From Bradyrhizobium sp. SK17 (GTDB lineage: Bacteria > Pseudomonadota > Alphaproteobacteria > Rhizobiales > Xanthobacteraceae), in NCBI RefSeq assembly GCF_002831585.1, contig NZ_CP025113.1, forward strand, positions 4,293,001-4,357,000: a DNA stretch of 64,000 bases, written 5' to 3'. Position numbers and translations under genes: made by a program. Below are positions 44,227-53,530 of this stretch, in pieces (within the stretch, counting starts at the first letter, position 1; every line of letters starts with the position of its first letter). The notes beneath the pieces are model-generated. The model was given only the letters and a program-made list of their open reading frames with translations, did no database searches and had not been told where the DNA came from.

Positions 44227-45264
44227 ATGTTGCATGGAGACATATCGAGCAGCAAGGACACGGTCGGCGTTGCCGTGGTCAACTACAAGATGCCGCGCCT
44301 GCACACCAAGGCCGAGGTGCTGGAGAACGCGCGCAACATCGCCAAGATGGTCGAGGGCATGAAACTCGGCCTGCCGGGCATGGACCTCGTGATCTTCCCG
44401 GAATACTCGACCCACGGCATCATGTACGACTCCAAGGAGATGTACGAGACGGCCTCGTCGGTGCCGGGCGAGGAGACCCGCATCTTCGCCGACGCCTGCC
44501 GCAAGGCCAAGGTGTGGGGCGTGTTCTCGCTGACCGGCGAACGCCACGAGGAGCATCCCAACAAGGCGCCGTACAACACTTTGATCCTGATGAACGACAA
44601 GGGCGAGATCGTGCAGAAGTATCGCAAGATCATGCCCTGGGTGCCGATCGAGGGCTGGTATCCCGGCGACTGCACCTACGTCTCGGAAGGGCCGAAGGGG
44701 CTGAAGATCAGCCTGATCATCTGCGATGACGGCAACTATCCGGAGATCTGGCGTGACTGCGCGATGCGCGGCGCCGAGTTGATCGTGCGCTGTCAGGGCT
44801 ACATGTATCCGGCCAAGGAGCAGCAGATCCAGATCTCGAAATCGATGGCCTGGGCCAACAATTGCTACGTCGCGGTCGCCAATGCCTCCGGCTTCGACGG
44901 CGTCTATTCCTACTTCGGCCATTCGGCGCTGATCGGCTTCGACGGCCGGACGCTCGGCGAGTGCGGCACCGAGGAGAACGGCATCCAGTACGCCCAGCTC
45001 TCGGTCTCCCTGATCCGCGACGCCCGCCGCAACATGCAGTCGCAGAACCATCTCTTCAAGCTGATGCACCGCGGCTATACCGGCCTGATCAACTCCGGCG
45101 AAGGCGACCGCGGCCACGCGGTGTGCCCGTACACGTTCTACAAGAACTGGATCACGGATCCCGAAGGCACGCGGGAAATGGTCGAAGCCATGACCCGTCC
45201 GTCCGTCGGAACCGACGAATGTCCGATCGAGGGCATTCCGAACCAGAAGGTCGCACACCGTTGA
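44227..45264 (+). CDS. amiE: Aliphatic amidase
   Basis: A 345-residue nitrilase-superfamily enzyme that hydrolyses short aliphatic amides such as acetamide and propionamide to acid and ammonia. The full catalytic triad is in register with Pseudomonas AmiE: Glu59 (IFPEYS), Lys134 (KYRKIMPW) and Cys166 (LIICDDG). Length is almost identical to AmiE (346). The start follows AAGGGAG. It is placed directly after the importer that would supply its substrate and in the operon behind the AmiR-type attenuator. Confidence 0.96.
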   Translation: MLHGDISSSKDTVGVAVVNYKMPRLHTKAEVLENARNIAKMVEGMKLGLPGMDLVIFPEYSTHGIMYDSKEMYETASSVPGEETRIFADACRKAKVWGVFSLTGERHEEHPNKAPYNTLILMNDKGEIVQKYRKIMPWVPIEGWYPGDCTYVSEGPKGLKISLIICDDGNYPEIWRDCAMRGAELIVRCQGYMYPAKEQQIQISKSMAWANNCYVAVANASGFDGVYSYFGHSALIGFDGRTLGECGTEENGIQYAQLSVSLIRDARRNMQSQNHLFKLMHRGYTGLINSGEGDRGHAVCPYTFYKNWITDPEGTREMVEAMTRPSVGTDECPIEGIPNQKVAHR

Positions 45265-45278
45265 TTTGAGAGATCGAG

Positions 45279-45310
45279 CCGTGCCGGCGCGATCACACGC
45301 GCCGGCACGG
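45279..45310 (+). promoter_or_regulatory. Perfect 13-bp hairpin between amiE and the NCS1 permease
   Basis: CCGTGCCGGCGCG (45279-45291) pairs perfectly with CGCGCCGGCACGG (45298-45310) around the loop ATCACA. It begins 14 bases after the amiE stop. No U-tract follows, so it may attenuate partly, block 3' decay of amiE mRNA, or be a processing site. The stem is among the strongest in the window. Confidence 0.6.
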
Positions 45311-45346
45311 TACCGAAAACTGTTGCAAGGGGAAACGGGGGTTGCC

Positions 45347-46681
45347 ATGAGCAGCGAAGCCAATAGCGGTGTCGTTCATCACACTGAGGGGCAAATCGAC
45401 GACCTTCTCGGCCACGAGTTTGAGCACGAGCCGGTGCCGATCAGCGCCCGGCGCAGCGCGTTCTCGGTCACCATGGTGTGGCTGGGCTTTCCGATGATCA
45501 TCACCGGCGCGATGACCGGATCGCTGCTGGTGCTGGGCATGGGATTCAAGAATGCGCTGGTGGCGATGATCATCGGCAATCTGATCATGTTTGCGTATGT
45601 CGGCGCGCTTGGCCTGATCGGCACGCGGAAGGGCATGAACTTCGCGCTGATCGCCAGCATCGTGTTCGGCAAGAAGGGTTATGTGCTGGCGTCGGGCCTG
45701 CTGTCGACCCTGCTGCTCGGCTGGTATGCGGTGCAGACCGGCATCACCGGCGCCTTGATTTCCTCGACCTACGGTCTCAACTACGTGGCGATGACCATCG
45801 TCGCCGGCGTGCTCTATATCGGGATCACTTTCGTCGGGGTGAAGGGATTGCATTATATCGGGCTGGCGTCGGTGCCGCTGTTCGTCGTGCTCGGCCTCTG
45901 GGTCGCGGCCGACGCGGCGTCGACCACGACGTCGGCGGCGATCTTCAGCTATGCCGGCAACAATGGCGTGGCCAGCATGTCGATGGGCGTCGGCCTCACA
46001 GTGGTGCTGGCGCTGTTCATCGATGCTGGCACCGTGACCGCTGACTTCAACCGCTGGGCGCCCAGCCCCGGAGCATCGCTGTTCGCCACGTTCAGCGCGT
46101 TTCCGTTCGCCAATCTGGTGGCGATGCTGGTCGGCGGCGTGATGACGGCTGCGCTCGCGGTGCCGAACGCCAATCCGTTCGGCGTCGACAACATGTTCGG
46201 CTTCATGAACGGCAAGCAGCTGACCTGGCTCAGCATCCTCGCGTTCATCTTTCTCTACACCAATCTCGGCTCGGTGTGCTCACATTGTCTTTACAATGCG
46301 GCCACCGGCTGGTCCCGTATCCTCGGTACCAATATGCGGCTGATGGCCGTGATCCTCGGCGTCATCGGCATCGTCGTGGCGGCAGGCAACGTCTGGGCGT
46401 TCTTCATCCAGTGGCTGTCGCTGCTCGGCATCCTGGTGCCGCCGATCGGCGCGATCATCCTGGTCGATCAGTATCTGCTGCGCACCGAGGCGCGTGCGGA
46501 TGTCGACTGGCGTGGCAAGCCCTTCATTGCCTGGGGCATCGGGTCGCTGTGCGCTTTTGCGGTTGAAAACCTGATGCCGGGGTTGTCCACTGCGATCTCA
46601 GCCGCGCTGGTCGCCGGCATTGTGTACGGCGCGATCGCGCGGGTGGACTCTTCGACCGAAAAGGTGGCGCGGCCCGCGTAA
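45347..46681 (+). CDS. NCS1 family purine/cytosine-type permease
   Basis: A 444-residue membrane transporter with about 12 hydrophobic segments. It resembles CodB-type NCS1 proteins (VWLGFPMIITGAMTGSLLVLG near 41-61; DFNRWAPSPGASLF in the middle). ATG 45347 gives the start MSSEANSG. The operon position suggests uptake of an amide, urea-like or nucleobase-related compound. A second NCS1-type domain in this window is fused to the kinase at 2172-5558. Confidence 0.88.
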   Translation: MSSEANSGVVHHTEGQIDDLLGHEFEHEPVPISARRSAFSVTMVWLGFPMIITGAMTGSLLVLGMGFKNALVAMIIGNLIMFAYVGALGLIGTRKGMNFALIASIVFGKKGYVLASGLLSTLLLGWYAVQTGITGALISSTYGLNYVAMTIVAGVLYIGITFVGVKGLHYIGLASVPLFVVLGLWVAADAASTTTSAAIFSYAGNNGVASMSMGVGLTVVLALFIDAGTVTADFNRWAPSPGASLFATFSAFPFANLVAMLVGGVMTAALAVPNANPFGVDNMFGFMNGKQLTWLSILAFIFLYTNLGSVCSHCLYNAATGWSRILGTNMRLMAVILGVIGIVVAAGNVWAFFIQWLSLLGILVPPIGAIILVDQYLLRTEARADVDWRGKPFIAWGIGSLCAFAVENLMPGLSTAISAALVAGIVYGAIARVDSSTEKVARPA

Positions 46682-46715
46682 GCGATCAGCTCAATCAAGC
46701 AAGAAGGATACATCA

Positions 46716-47735
46716 ATGAGCGTCGACTATCAGATCTATGATCTCGGCAATTTGGCCTTGCAGCGCGGCGCGACCATTCGCGACTGCAAGCTTGCCTACA
46801 AGACGTTTGGCCAGCTCAATGCGGCCAAGGACAATGTGATCGTCTATCCGACCTGGTACTCGGGCCAGCACTATGACAATGAATGGCTGATCGGGCCGGG
46901 CATGGCGCTCGACCCCGCGAAATACTTCATCATCATTCCGAACATGCTGGGCAACGGCCTGTCGTCGTCGCCGAGCAACACGCCGGAGCCCTATAACGGA
47001 CCGCGCTTTCCGCAGGTGACGGCCTACGACAATGTGCGTGCCCAGCACCGGCTGGTGACCGAGAAGTTCGGTATCAAGCACATTCGCCTGGTGGTCGGCT
47101 GGTCGATGGGGGCGTTGCAGACGTTCCATTGGGGCGCGCTCTATCCCGACATGATGGATCTGCTGGCGCCGTTCTGCGGCTCGGCGAAGTGCTCCCGGCA
47201 CAACTACGTGTTCCTCGAAGGCGTCAAGGCCGCGCTCACGGCGGACGCCGCGTGGAAGGAGGGCTGGTACACCGACAAGCCCGCCCGCGGCCTGCGCGCC
47301 GCCGCGCGGGTCTATGCCGGCTGGGGCTTCTCGCAGGCGTTCTATCGCGAGCAGCTCGACATCAAGACGATGGGCTATTCGTCGCTGGAGGATTTCCTGG
47401 TCGCGTTCTGGGAGGGCTTCTTCCTGCCCAAGGATCCGAACAATCTGCTCGCGATGCTGTGGACCTGGCAGAACGGCGATATCAGCGCCAACGAGGTCTA
47501 CAACGGCGACTTCAAGGCCGCGTTGAGGGCGATCAAGGCCAAGGCCTATGTCATGCCCGGGCAGACCGATCTCTACTTCCCGCCCGAGGACAGCGAGAAC
47601 GAGGTGGCGAACATGCCGAACGCCAAGTTCGTGCCGGTGCCGTCGATCTGGGGCCACTTCGCGGGCGGGCCGGGGACCAATCCGGTCGATGTCGGCTTCA
47701 TCGACACCAAGCTCAAGGAACTGCTCGCATCGTGA
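46716..47735 (+). CDS. Alpha/beta hydrolase, homoserine O-acetyltransferase-like
   Basis: A 339-residue alpha/beta-hydrolase of the MetX-like family. The nucleophile elbow VGWSMG places Ser130. The probable acid is Asp285 in GQTDLYFPP and the base His314 in [10 protein letters not shown]. The family contains acetyltransferases and hydrolases; nothing nearby is methionine-related, so hydrolysis of an amide- or ester-type compound in the amide operon is the better guess. It follows the permease by 34 bases. Confidence 0.85.
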   Translation: MSVDYQIYDLGNLALQRGATIRDCKLAYKTFGQLNAAKDNVIVYPTWYSGQHYDNEWLIGPGMALDPAKYFIIIPNMLGNGLSSSPSNTPEPYNGPRFPQVTAYDNVRAQHRLVTEKFGIKHIRLVVGWSMGALQTFHWGALYPDMMDLLAPFCGSAKCSRHNYVFLEGVKAALTADAAWKEGWYTDKPARGLRAAARVYAGWGFSQAFYREQLDIKTMGYSSLEDFLVAFWEGFFLPKDPNNLLAMLWTWQNGDISANEVYNGDFKAALRAIKAKAYVMPGQTDLYFPPEDSENEVANMPNAKFVPVPSIWGHFAGGPGTNPVDVGFIDTKLKELLAS

Positions 47736-47781
47736 TGTCCGGTTGCGAACGGCTGCCTGCGCGATCATGGGAGGCGTGAGC

Positions 47782-48594
47782 TTGTCCAACCCCGCTTTGC
47801 TGCTTGACCAGTACCGCATCCGCGAGGAGCCGTATTACCGGCCGCTCAAGGATGAGGTCGAACTGTTCGGTGCGGCCTATGCGAGCCGCATACCGGTGAT
47901 GCTGAAAGGCCCCACCGGCTGCGGCAAGACCCGCTTCATCGAGTATATGGCGTGGCGGCTCGGCCGCCCGCTGATCACGGTCGCCTGTCATGAGGACATG
48001 ACGGCGGCGGATCTGGTCGGCCGCTGGCTGCTCGATGCGGAGGGGACGGTGTGGAGCGACGGTCCGCTGACCACGGCCGTGCGCCTTGGCGCGATCTGCT
48101 ATCTCGACGAGATCGTCGAGGCACGTCAGGACACCACGGTCGTGATCCATCCATTGACCGACGATCGGCGCGTGCTGCCGCTGGAGAAGCGCGGCGAGCT
48201 GATCCACGCCCATTCCGACTTTCAGCTCGTGATCTCCTACAATCCGGGCTACCAGAGCGCGATCAAGGACCTCAAGGAATCCACCAAGCAGCGTTTCGCG
48301 GCGCTCGACTTCGGCTACCCCGACCGTTCGGCGGAAACCGAGGTGGTGGCGCGCGAGGCGGGCATCGAGCCTGATCTCGCCGACCTCCTGGTGAAGATCG
48401 CACAGCACAGCCGCAATCTGAAGGGCCAGGGTCTCGACGAAGGCGCCTCGACCCGGATGTTGGTGAATGCCGGCCGCCTGGTCGGCTGTGGCATCAGCCT
48501 CGAGAAGGCGTGCGAGACCACGATCGTCGTGCCCTTGACCGATGACGTCGACACCAGGAACACGTTGCGCGACGTGATTTTGGCCTGCGCGTGA
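47782..48594 (+). CDS. MoxR-type AAA ATPase, CbbQ/NirQ/NorQ family
   Basis: A 270-residue hexameric-type AAA+ ATPase. Walker A is GPTGCGKTR (near 40-48), Walker B is [10 protein letters not shown], and further family motifs are [18 protein letters not shown] and [21 protein letters not shown]. The start is taken as TTG 47782, seven bases after GGAGG; an in-frame ATG at 47767 and a GTG at 47776 lack good spacing. It is abutted by a VWA-domain partner. Such pairs remodel or load metal into client enzymes; the client here is unknown. Pseudomonas ami operons also carry an ATPase, AmiB. Confidence 0.88.
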   Translation: MSNPALLLDQYRIREEPYYRPLKDEVELFGAAYASRIPVMLKGPTGCGKTRFIEYMAWRLGRPLITVACHEDMTAADLVGRWLLDAEGTVWSDGPLTTAVRLGAICYLDEIVEARQDTTVVIHPLTDDRRVLPLEKRGELIHAHSDFQLVISYNPGYQSAIKDLKESTKQRFAALDFGYPDRSAETEVVAREAGIEPDLADLLVKIAQHSRNLKGQGLDEGASTRMLVNAGRLVGCGISLEKACETTIVVPLTDDVDTRNTLRDVILACA

Positions 48595-50898
48595 ATGGAA
48601 GCGTGCAAGGTGGCGGTCGCGCAAATCAGTTCGCTCGATAGCTTCCGATCCGAGCGGCGGCTTGCGACGCTGCTGCGCGGCCATGATGAGCTCGGCGCGG
48701 CCGTGCAGACCGCGCGGGCCGCGTTGCGCCGAACAGGCCAGCCCGATCACCTCCCGGCCTGGGACGAGGCCGTGCACCACCTGTTCGAGGCCAATCTCGG
48801 TCAGGCCGTGCTGCTGGGCTTTCTGCGTCTGTCCGAGCAATGGCCGGCCAGGCGGCCGGCCGACGATCTGATCGCGATCGGCCGCGCCGCCGGTGGTATC
48901 GGCCGCAGCGCGGGGAGCCGCGTTGCCCATGCGCTGCTCGCCGAGATGTCCAAGGTGCTGCCGCGGCTTGCGGATGCCGGAGACCTCGCCGCCGTTCTTG
49001 CCGCGCTTGGCGAGCTCGCAGAGGCGGGACCGGAATCGGTGGGTCTTGCGATCGGCCGGCTGGAGCAACTGCTGGCGCATGCCGGCGCCGCGGACTTTGC
49101 CGCCTGGGTTTCGGCCGGCTTGCGCGCGAGTGGCGGCCGCGCATCGCGCCGCCGCGGCTATTTTGCACTCGACGATCCGCTCTCGGTGCGGCTGTTCGCG
49201 GTCGGCCGGACCAGCGATGATTTTGCCCGGCTGGAGAAGCGCCTCGCAGCGACCATGCTCGCGCTGTGGAAGAGAAAGCCGCGTTTCCGCAAGCTTGCCA
49301 TTGCACCGACACCGGTCCCGCGGCGCACCTCGCTCGCCGCCGGCTTCATCGGCCTCCCGGAGACCTTTCCCGGCTTCGCGGGCGAGGGGGCGGATGCCAT
49401 CTATCTCGCGGCGGTGGCGCATGCCGGCGCGCATCTTGCGCATTCCACTGTCCGCTTTCCGGTCGGGCGATTGAAGGCGCTGCAAATCGCGCTGGTATCG
49501 CTGATCGAGGATGCCCGGGTCGAGACGCTGGCACTCGGCGACATGCCCGGGCTGCGCCGGCTTTGGCTGCCATTTCACAACGTTGTGCCGTCCGGCCAGG
49601 CGACGGCAGCCGGACTGATGATGCGGCTGGCGCGGGCGCTGATTGATCCCGGCTATCAGGATTCGGATGCTTGGGTAACGAAGGGACGACAGTTGTTTGC
49701 CGCTGCCGCCGACCGGTGGACCGATCCGGCGATCAGCCGCGAGATCGGCGGCCTGCTCGGCAACGACATCGGGCAGATGCGGTTGCAGTTCAACGCCAGG
49801 AGCTATGTGGTCGAACCGGCCTATCGCGACGACAATCTGGCGCTGTGGGATTTTGGCGATCAACCGGACAGCCCGACCGAGACCATCGAACTCGCGGTCG
49901 ATTCCGTCCGGATCGAACGGCGTGATGACGCGGATGGACGCTCCACCGACGACAATGCCCGGCCGGACGAGACGCTGCGTGCGAAGCCCAGCGCGGTCAC
50001 GTTGCTCGATGGATTTCCGGTCGCGACCTATCCGGAATGGGATTATGCCGCGCGTGCCGAGCGGGCCGACTGGACCACCATTCTGGAGACCGATGCCGTC
50101 GCCTCCGCCAAATCCTTCGATCCGCCGACCGACGCCGAGACCGTTTGCTGGATCACGCGACTGACGCGCGATGCGTCGATCGGACGGCGAATCAGGCACA
50201 AGGGCCAGCGCGACGGCGAGGCGCTCGATATCGACGCGGCGATTGCGCTGACGATCGAGCGGCGCGCCGGCAGTATCAGCGAACCCAGGGTCTACCAGCG
50301 CGATGCGCCGGGGCCGCGCGATCTCGCCATCCTGCTGCTGCTCGACCTGTCGCAATCGACCGCCGACCGCGACCGCCGTGGCCGCTCGGTTCTCGATGTC
50401 GAGCGCAAGGCCGCCGCAATCATGGCGGCGGCAGTCGACGCTGCCAATGACGCGATCGCGGTGCACGGTTTCAGCTCCGACGGCCGCGAGCGCGTCGGCT
50501 ATCTGCGCATCAAGGGCTTTGACGAGCCGATGGATGCCATCATTCGGTCGCGGCTCGCCAGTCTCGGCAGTAGCCATTCCACCCGGCTCGGTGCAGCGTT
50601 GCGGCATGCGGGGGGCTATCTCGCGGGACGCCGTGCGTTCCGCAAGGTGCTGCTCGTCCTCACCGATGGCGAGCCGTCCGACGTCGATGTCCCGGACCCG
50701 CAATATCTGGTCGAGGACGCGCGCCGTGCCGCTCAGCAGTTGCGCCGGCGCGGCACCGATCTGTTCGCCTTCGGCATCGGCGAGGGGCGATTTGCCCAGC
50801 TCGATCGCATCTTCGGCGCGCGCCACGCGCTTCGCGTGCCGCGCATCGACGTGCTGCCGCAGCGGGTGATGCAGCTCTATGCCGAGCTGAAGAAGTAG
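48595..50898 (+). CDS. VWA-domain protein, CbbO/NorD family
   Basis: A 767-residue protein beginning on the base after the CbbQ-type stop. The N-terminal ~550 residues are helical with no clear catalytic motif. The C-terminal ~190 residues form a von Willebrand A domain with MIDAS residues in LLLLDLSQSTAD (DxSxS), the Thr of SSHSTRLGAALRH and the Asp of LTDGEPSD. NorD/CbbO proteins are adaptors for the NorQ/CbbQ ATPase, linking it to the client. It ends the amide-regulon direction of genes. Confidence 0.88.
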   Translation: MEACKVAVAQISSLDSFRSERRLATLLRGHDELGAAVQTARAALRRTGQPDHLPAWDEAVHHLFEANLGQAVLLGFLRLSEQWPARRPADDLIAIGRAAGGIGRSAGSRVAHALLAEMSKVLPRLADAGDLAAVLAALGELAEAGPESVGLAIGRLEQLLAHAGAADFAAWVSAGLRASGGRASRRRGYFALDDPLSVRLFAVGRTSDDFARLEKRLAATMLALWKRKPRFRKLAIAPTPVPRRTSLAAGFIGLPETFPGFAGEGADAIYLAAVAHAGAHLAHSTVRFPVGRLKALQIALVSLIEDARVETLALGDMPGLRRLWLPFHNVVPSGQATAAGLMMRLARALIDPGYQDSDAWVTKGRQLFAAAADRWTDPAISREIGGLLGNDIGQMRLQFNARSYVVEPAYRDDNLALWDFGDQPDSPTETIELAVDSVRIERRDDADGRSTDDNARPDETLRAKPSAVTLLDGFPVATYPEWDYAARAERADWTTILETDAVASAKSFDPPTDAETVCWITRLTRDASIGRRIRHKGQRDGEALDIDAAIALTIERRAGSISEPRVYQRDAPGPRDLAILLLLDLSQSTADRDRRGRSVLDVERKAAAIMAAAVDAANDAIAVHGFSSDGRERVGYLRIKGFDEPMDAIIRSRLASLGSSHSTRLGAALRHAGGYLAGRRAFRKVLLVLTDGEPSDVDVPDPQYLVEDARRAAQQLRRRGTDLFAFGIGEGRFAQLDRIFGARHALRVPRIDVLPQRVMQLYAELKK

Positions 50899-51024
50899 AG
50901 CGGGCTGCCGTTCCAGTGCGGGTCGGACCCCCGCACAGCGGCTTACGCACCGTTGTCACACTTCGGCGTTAACGTTGCAGATTGGACACAGTGACCCGCC
51001 CGGGAAACAATCGACGCGGATGCG

Positions 51025-51780
51025 ATGAGTATTGGATATCTTTCGAGGGGCTTGGCAGGGCGCCCCTCAGACGCTCGTCGACTACGCGTTTTGATCTGTC
51101 TTTGCATGCTGGGCGCCGGCGCCGATGTCGCGGCGGGACAACAGGGCGCGGCCGCTGCCGCGCCGCCGATGACGTTCGATATTCCGTCGCAACCCCTGAC
51201 CTCCGCGTTGGAGAGCTACGGCGCCACCTCGAAGCGCGAGGTGCTCTATGACGCACGGCTCGCGACCGGCCGGCGCTCGGGCGAGGTGCGGGGCGTCTTC
51301 GCGCCGTCCGAAGCCTTGCAGATCCTGCTCGATGGCACCGGGCTTGTCGGCCGTCTGACGTCGGAGAATGCGGTGGTGATCGTGCCCTCGTCGCCGGCGG
51401 CCGGGCAGCGCGCGACGCCAGAGATCGACGCGCGAAAAGCCGATCCTGCGGTTCGTGACCGCTACTATGCCGTGGTGCAGGAACGCGTCCGCGACGCGTT
51501 CTGCAAGGACACGCTGCTGCGACCGGGCCGCTATCGGATCGCCGTCCAGTTCTGGATCGCGCCAACGGGAACCGTTGAGCAGGCCAGGTTGCTGGGCAAG
51601 ACCGGCGATGCGCGCGTTGATGGCACGATCGAGACGACGCTGCGCGGATTGAACATGAAGGCGGCGCCGCCGCCGGGCATCGCGCAACCCCTGACGATGG
51701 TTGTCGCGCCGCGCCCGTCGGACCAGACGCAGGATTGCGCCGGGATCGACGCGATTCGTACCAGCGGCGCGGCGAATTGA
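51025..51780 (+). CDS. STN-domain surface-signalling protein without beta-barrel (VreA-like)
   Basis: A 251-residue exported protein: signal region to about residue 39 (LRVLICLCMLGAGADVAAG), an STN domain (about 48-118; MTFDIPSQPLTSALESYGATSKREVLYD) and a TonB C-terminal-like domain (about 150-235). Normal FecA-type receptors fuse STN to a barrel; here the barrel is absent, as in P. aeruginosa VreA. It precedes an ECF sigma and a FecR-like gene, and probably relays a periplasmic signal to the latter. The ribosome site is weak. Confidence 0.85.
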   Translation: MSIGYLSRGLAGRPSDARRLRVLICLCMLGAGADVAAGQQGAAAAAPPMTFDIPSQPLTSALESYGATSKREVLYDARLATGRRSGEVRGVFAPSEALQILLDGTGLVGRLTSENAVVIVPSSPAAGQRATPEIDARKADPAVRDRYYAVVQERVRDAFCKDTLLRPGRYRIAVQFWIAPTGTVEQARLLGKTGDARVDGTIETTLRGLNMKAAPPPGIAQPLTMVVAPRPSDQTQDCAGIDAIRTSGAAN

Positions 51781-51790
51781 GCTGGATGCG

Positions 51791-52294
51791 ATGAGCGACG
51801 CAACCCGCATCATGCTGCGCAACTTTCTGGCCGCCCGTTACGATGATCTCAAGCTGCGGCTGAGCCGCCGCCTGGGATCGGCGGAGCTCGCCGGCGATGC
51901 GTTGCAGGACACTTATCTCCGTCTCGGGCAGGCCGAAGTGACCGGGTCGGTGCAAAGCCCGGCCGCGTATCTGTTCCGCATGGCGTTCAATGTCGCGATC
52001 GACCGGCAGCGCGCCGAGAAACGCCGCCTGGCGCGCAACGAGGTCCAGGATCTGCTTCATATTGTGGACGATGCGCCGGGGCCGGGCCAGATTGCGGAAG
52101 CCCGCTTCGAGATCGAGGCGCTGCAGAAGGCGATCGCGGAACTGACGCCGCGCCGCCGGGTCATCCTGCTGGCGGCGCGCCTTCAAGGCATGCCGCAGCG
52201 GGAAATTGCCAGCCGGCTTGGGGTCTCGTTGCGCCTGGTTGAGAAGGAGCTTCGCATCGCCCAGGAACAATGCGCGCTGAAGCTCGGAAAATAA
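51791..52294 (+). CDS. FecI-type ECF RNA polymerase sigma factor
   Basis: A 167-residue sigma-70-family factor. Region 2 is AGDALQDTYLRLGQAE with SPAAYLFRMAFNVAID. Region 4 is ELTPRRRVILLAARLQGMPQREIASRLGVSLRLVEKELR. It has no anti-sigma-like tail. Position between the STN-domain protein and the FecR-like gene identifies it as the output of the surface-signalling cascade. The giant adhesin gene immediately downstream is the likely main target. Confidence 0.93.
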   Translation: MSDATRIMLRNFLAARYDDLKLRLSRRLGSAELAGDALQDTYLRLGQAEVTGSVQSPAAYLFRMAFNVAIDRQRAEKRRLARNEVQDLLHIVDDAPGPGQIAEARFEIEALQKAIAELTPRRRVILLAARLQGMPQREIASRLGVSLRLVEKELRIAQEQCALKLGK

Positions 52295-52325
52295 TTGTGC
52301 GGTTCATGGCCATGGCGAACGTCAA

Positions 52326-53384
52326 ATGGACAAGCGGACGACCCGGCGGCGACAGCCGCCGATCGGGCGCGCTGCGAGGCATGTCCGCATGACGGGCAAA
52401 GGCGGCAAATCGACGATGGCGCTTGGCGCATTGGAGCAGGAAGCACATGCCTGGGTAAGGCGCTTGACGTCCGGCGACGCGACGGTCGAGGACGCCGACG
52501 CATTCCAGCTGTGGCGCCGGCAGAGCGCGGCCCATGCGATCGCCTTCGCCAAGGCCAGCAAGCTTTGGGAAACGGTCGGCAACGCCAGTGATAACCTCCG
52601 CTATGATCCTGCATCGGTCGACGCATTGCTCGATGGCGAGGCCCGGCGCGTGATGACCCGCAGGCTGGTGCTTCGCGGCGGACTTGCAACCGCAGCGGTG
52701 GCCGCAGGAGCGGTGGCGCTGCATCCGCCGCTCGAACTCTGGCCGTCATGGTCCGAGCTTGCGGCGGACTATCGGACAGGGACGGGAGAGCAGCGCAAGC
52801 TTGCGCTGAACGACAGCGTGTCGATCAACCTGGATACGCGAACCAGCATCGCGTTGCGGCCGGACCATGGCGACAGCAGCCGGATCGAGTTGATCACCGG
52901 ACAGGCATCGATCGCGACCAGTCCGCGACTGGCCAAACCTGTGACCGTGATTGCGTCCAGCGGTCAGACGGTGGCAACGCAAGCCTCGTTCGACGTGCGC
53001 TACCTCGGCGCCGAGGTGCGCGTCACCTGCCTGGGAGGCGAGGTTCGCGTCGAGCATCAGGGAAATGCCCGCGTCGTTCGTGAGAAGCAGCAGGTCGCCT
53101 ATGACGAGCGGCGCCTCGGCGATATCGTCGCGATCGATCCGGCGGTCGAGGCAGCCTGGCAAGAGGGCTTGCTGATCTTCCGTTACACGCCGCTGCCCAA
53201 GGTGGTGGAGGAGGTGAACCGGTACCGATCGGGCCGGATCTTCATCGTCAATGCCGAGCTGAATGCCCGTCTGGTCAACGGCCGCTTCCATATCGACCGC
53301 ACCGACGAGGTTCTCCTGCAGCTCGAGCAAGCCTTTGGCGTGAAGGCCAAAGCACTTCCCGGCGGCATCGTGTTGCTGAGCTGA
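52326..53384 (+). CDS. FecR-type membrane anti-sigma factor
   Basis: A 352-residue regulator. Cytoplasmic anti-sigma domain (about 35-80; EQEAHAWVRRLTSGDATVEDADAFQLWRR), one membrane segment (about 118-137; LRGGLATAAVAAGAVAL), FecR domain (about 155-250; SVSINLDTRTSIAL, GEVRVEHQGNARVV) and a periplasmic C-terminal STN-like domain (about 265-352). It would hold the ECF sigma until the STN-domain protein signals. A shorter start at 52389 is possible. Confidence 0.9.
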   Translation: MDKRTTRRRQPPIGRAARHVRMTGKGGKSTMALGALEQEAHAWVRRLTSGDATVEDADAFQLWRRQSAAHAIAFAKASKLWETVGNASDNLRYDPASVDALLDGEARRVMTRRLVLRGGLATAAVAAGAVALHPPLELWPSWSELAADYRTGTGEQRKLALNDSVSINLDTRTSIALRPDHGDSSRIELITGQASIATSPRLAKPVTVIASSGQTVATQASFDVRYLGAEVRVTCLGGEVRVEHQGNARVVREKQQVAYDERRLGDIVAIDPAVEAAWQEGLLIFRYTPLPKVVEEVNRYRSGRIFIVNAELNARLVNGRFHIDRTDEVLLQLEQAFGVKAKALPGGIVLLS

Positions 53385-53404
53385 GGAGGCGCCGCGCGGG
53401 GCTT

Positions 53405-53437
53405 GCGAAAAAAGTTCGGGTCCAGCGTGCGGGTCGC
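53405..53437 (+). promoter_or_regulatory. Candidate ECF-type promoter for the adhesin gene
   Basis: In the 146-base gap before the adhesin gene, GCGAAAAAAGTT (53405-53416) and CGGGTCGC (53430-53437) are placed like the A-rich -35 and GTC-containing -10 of FecI-type promoters. It is the only A-tract in the gap. Assignment is tentative because the cognate consensus is not known here. Confidence 0.3.
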
Positions 53438-53530
53438 CCTAGTCGGGATCGTCACAGCCGCGAGGGTCTCGGTGCCGGCGCCGACACGAAGACTCGGCTG
53501 CATATGGCTCCCGCGCAAGAAAGCGATCCC

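Noticed and set aside
47713..50826. Long open frame on the minus strand (about 1037 codons) opposite the CbbQ/CbbO genes
   Set aside because: It is an Arg/Gly/Ala-rich antisense shadow typical of GC-rich DNA. The plus strand encodes proteins with clear AAA and VWA motifs.
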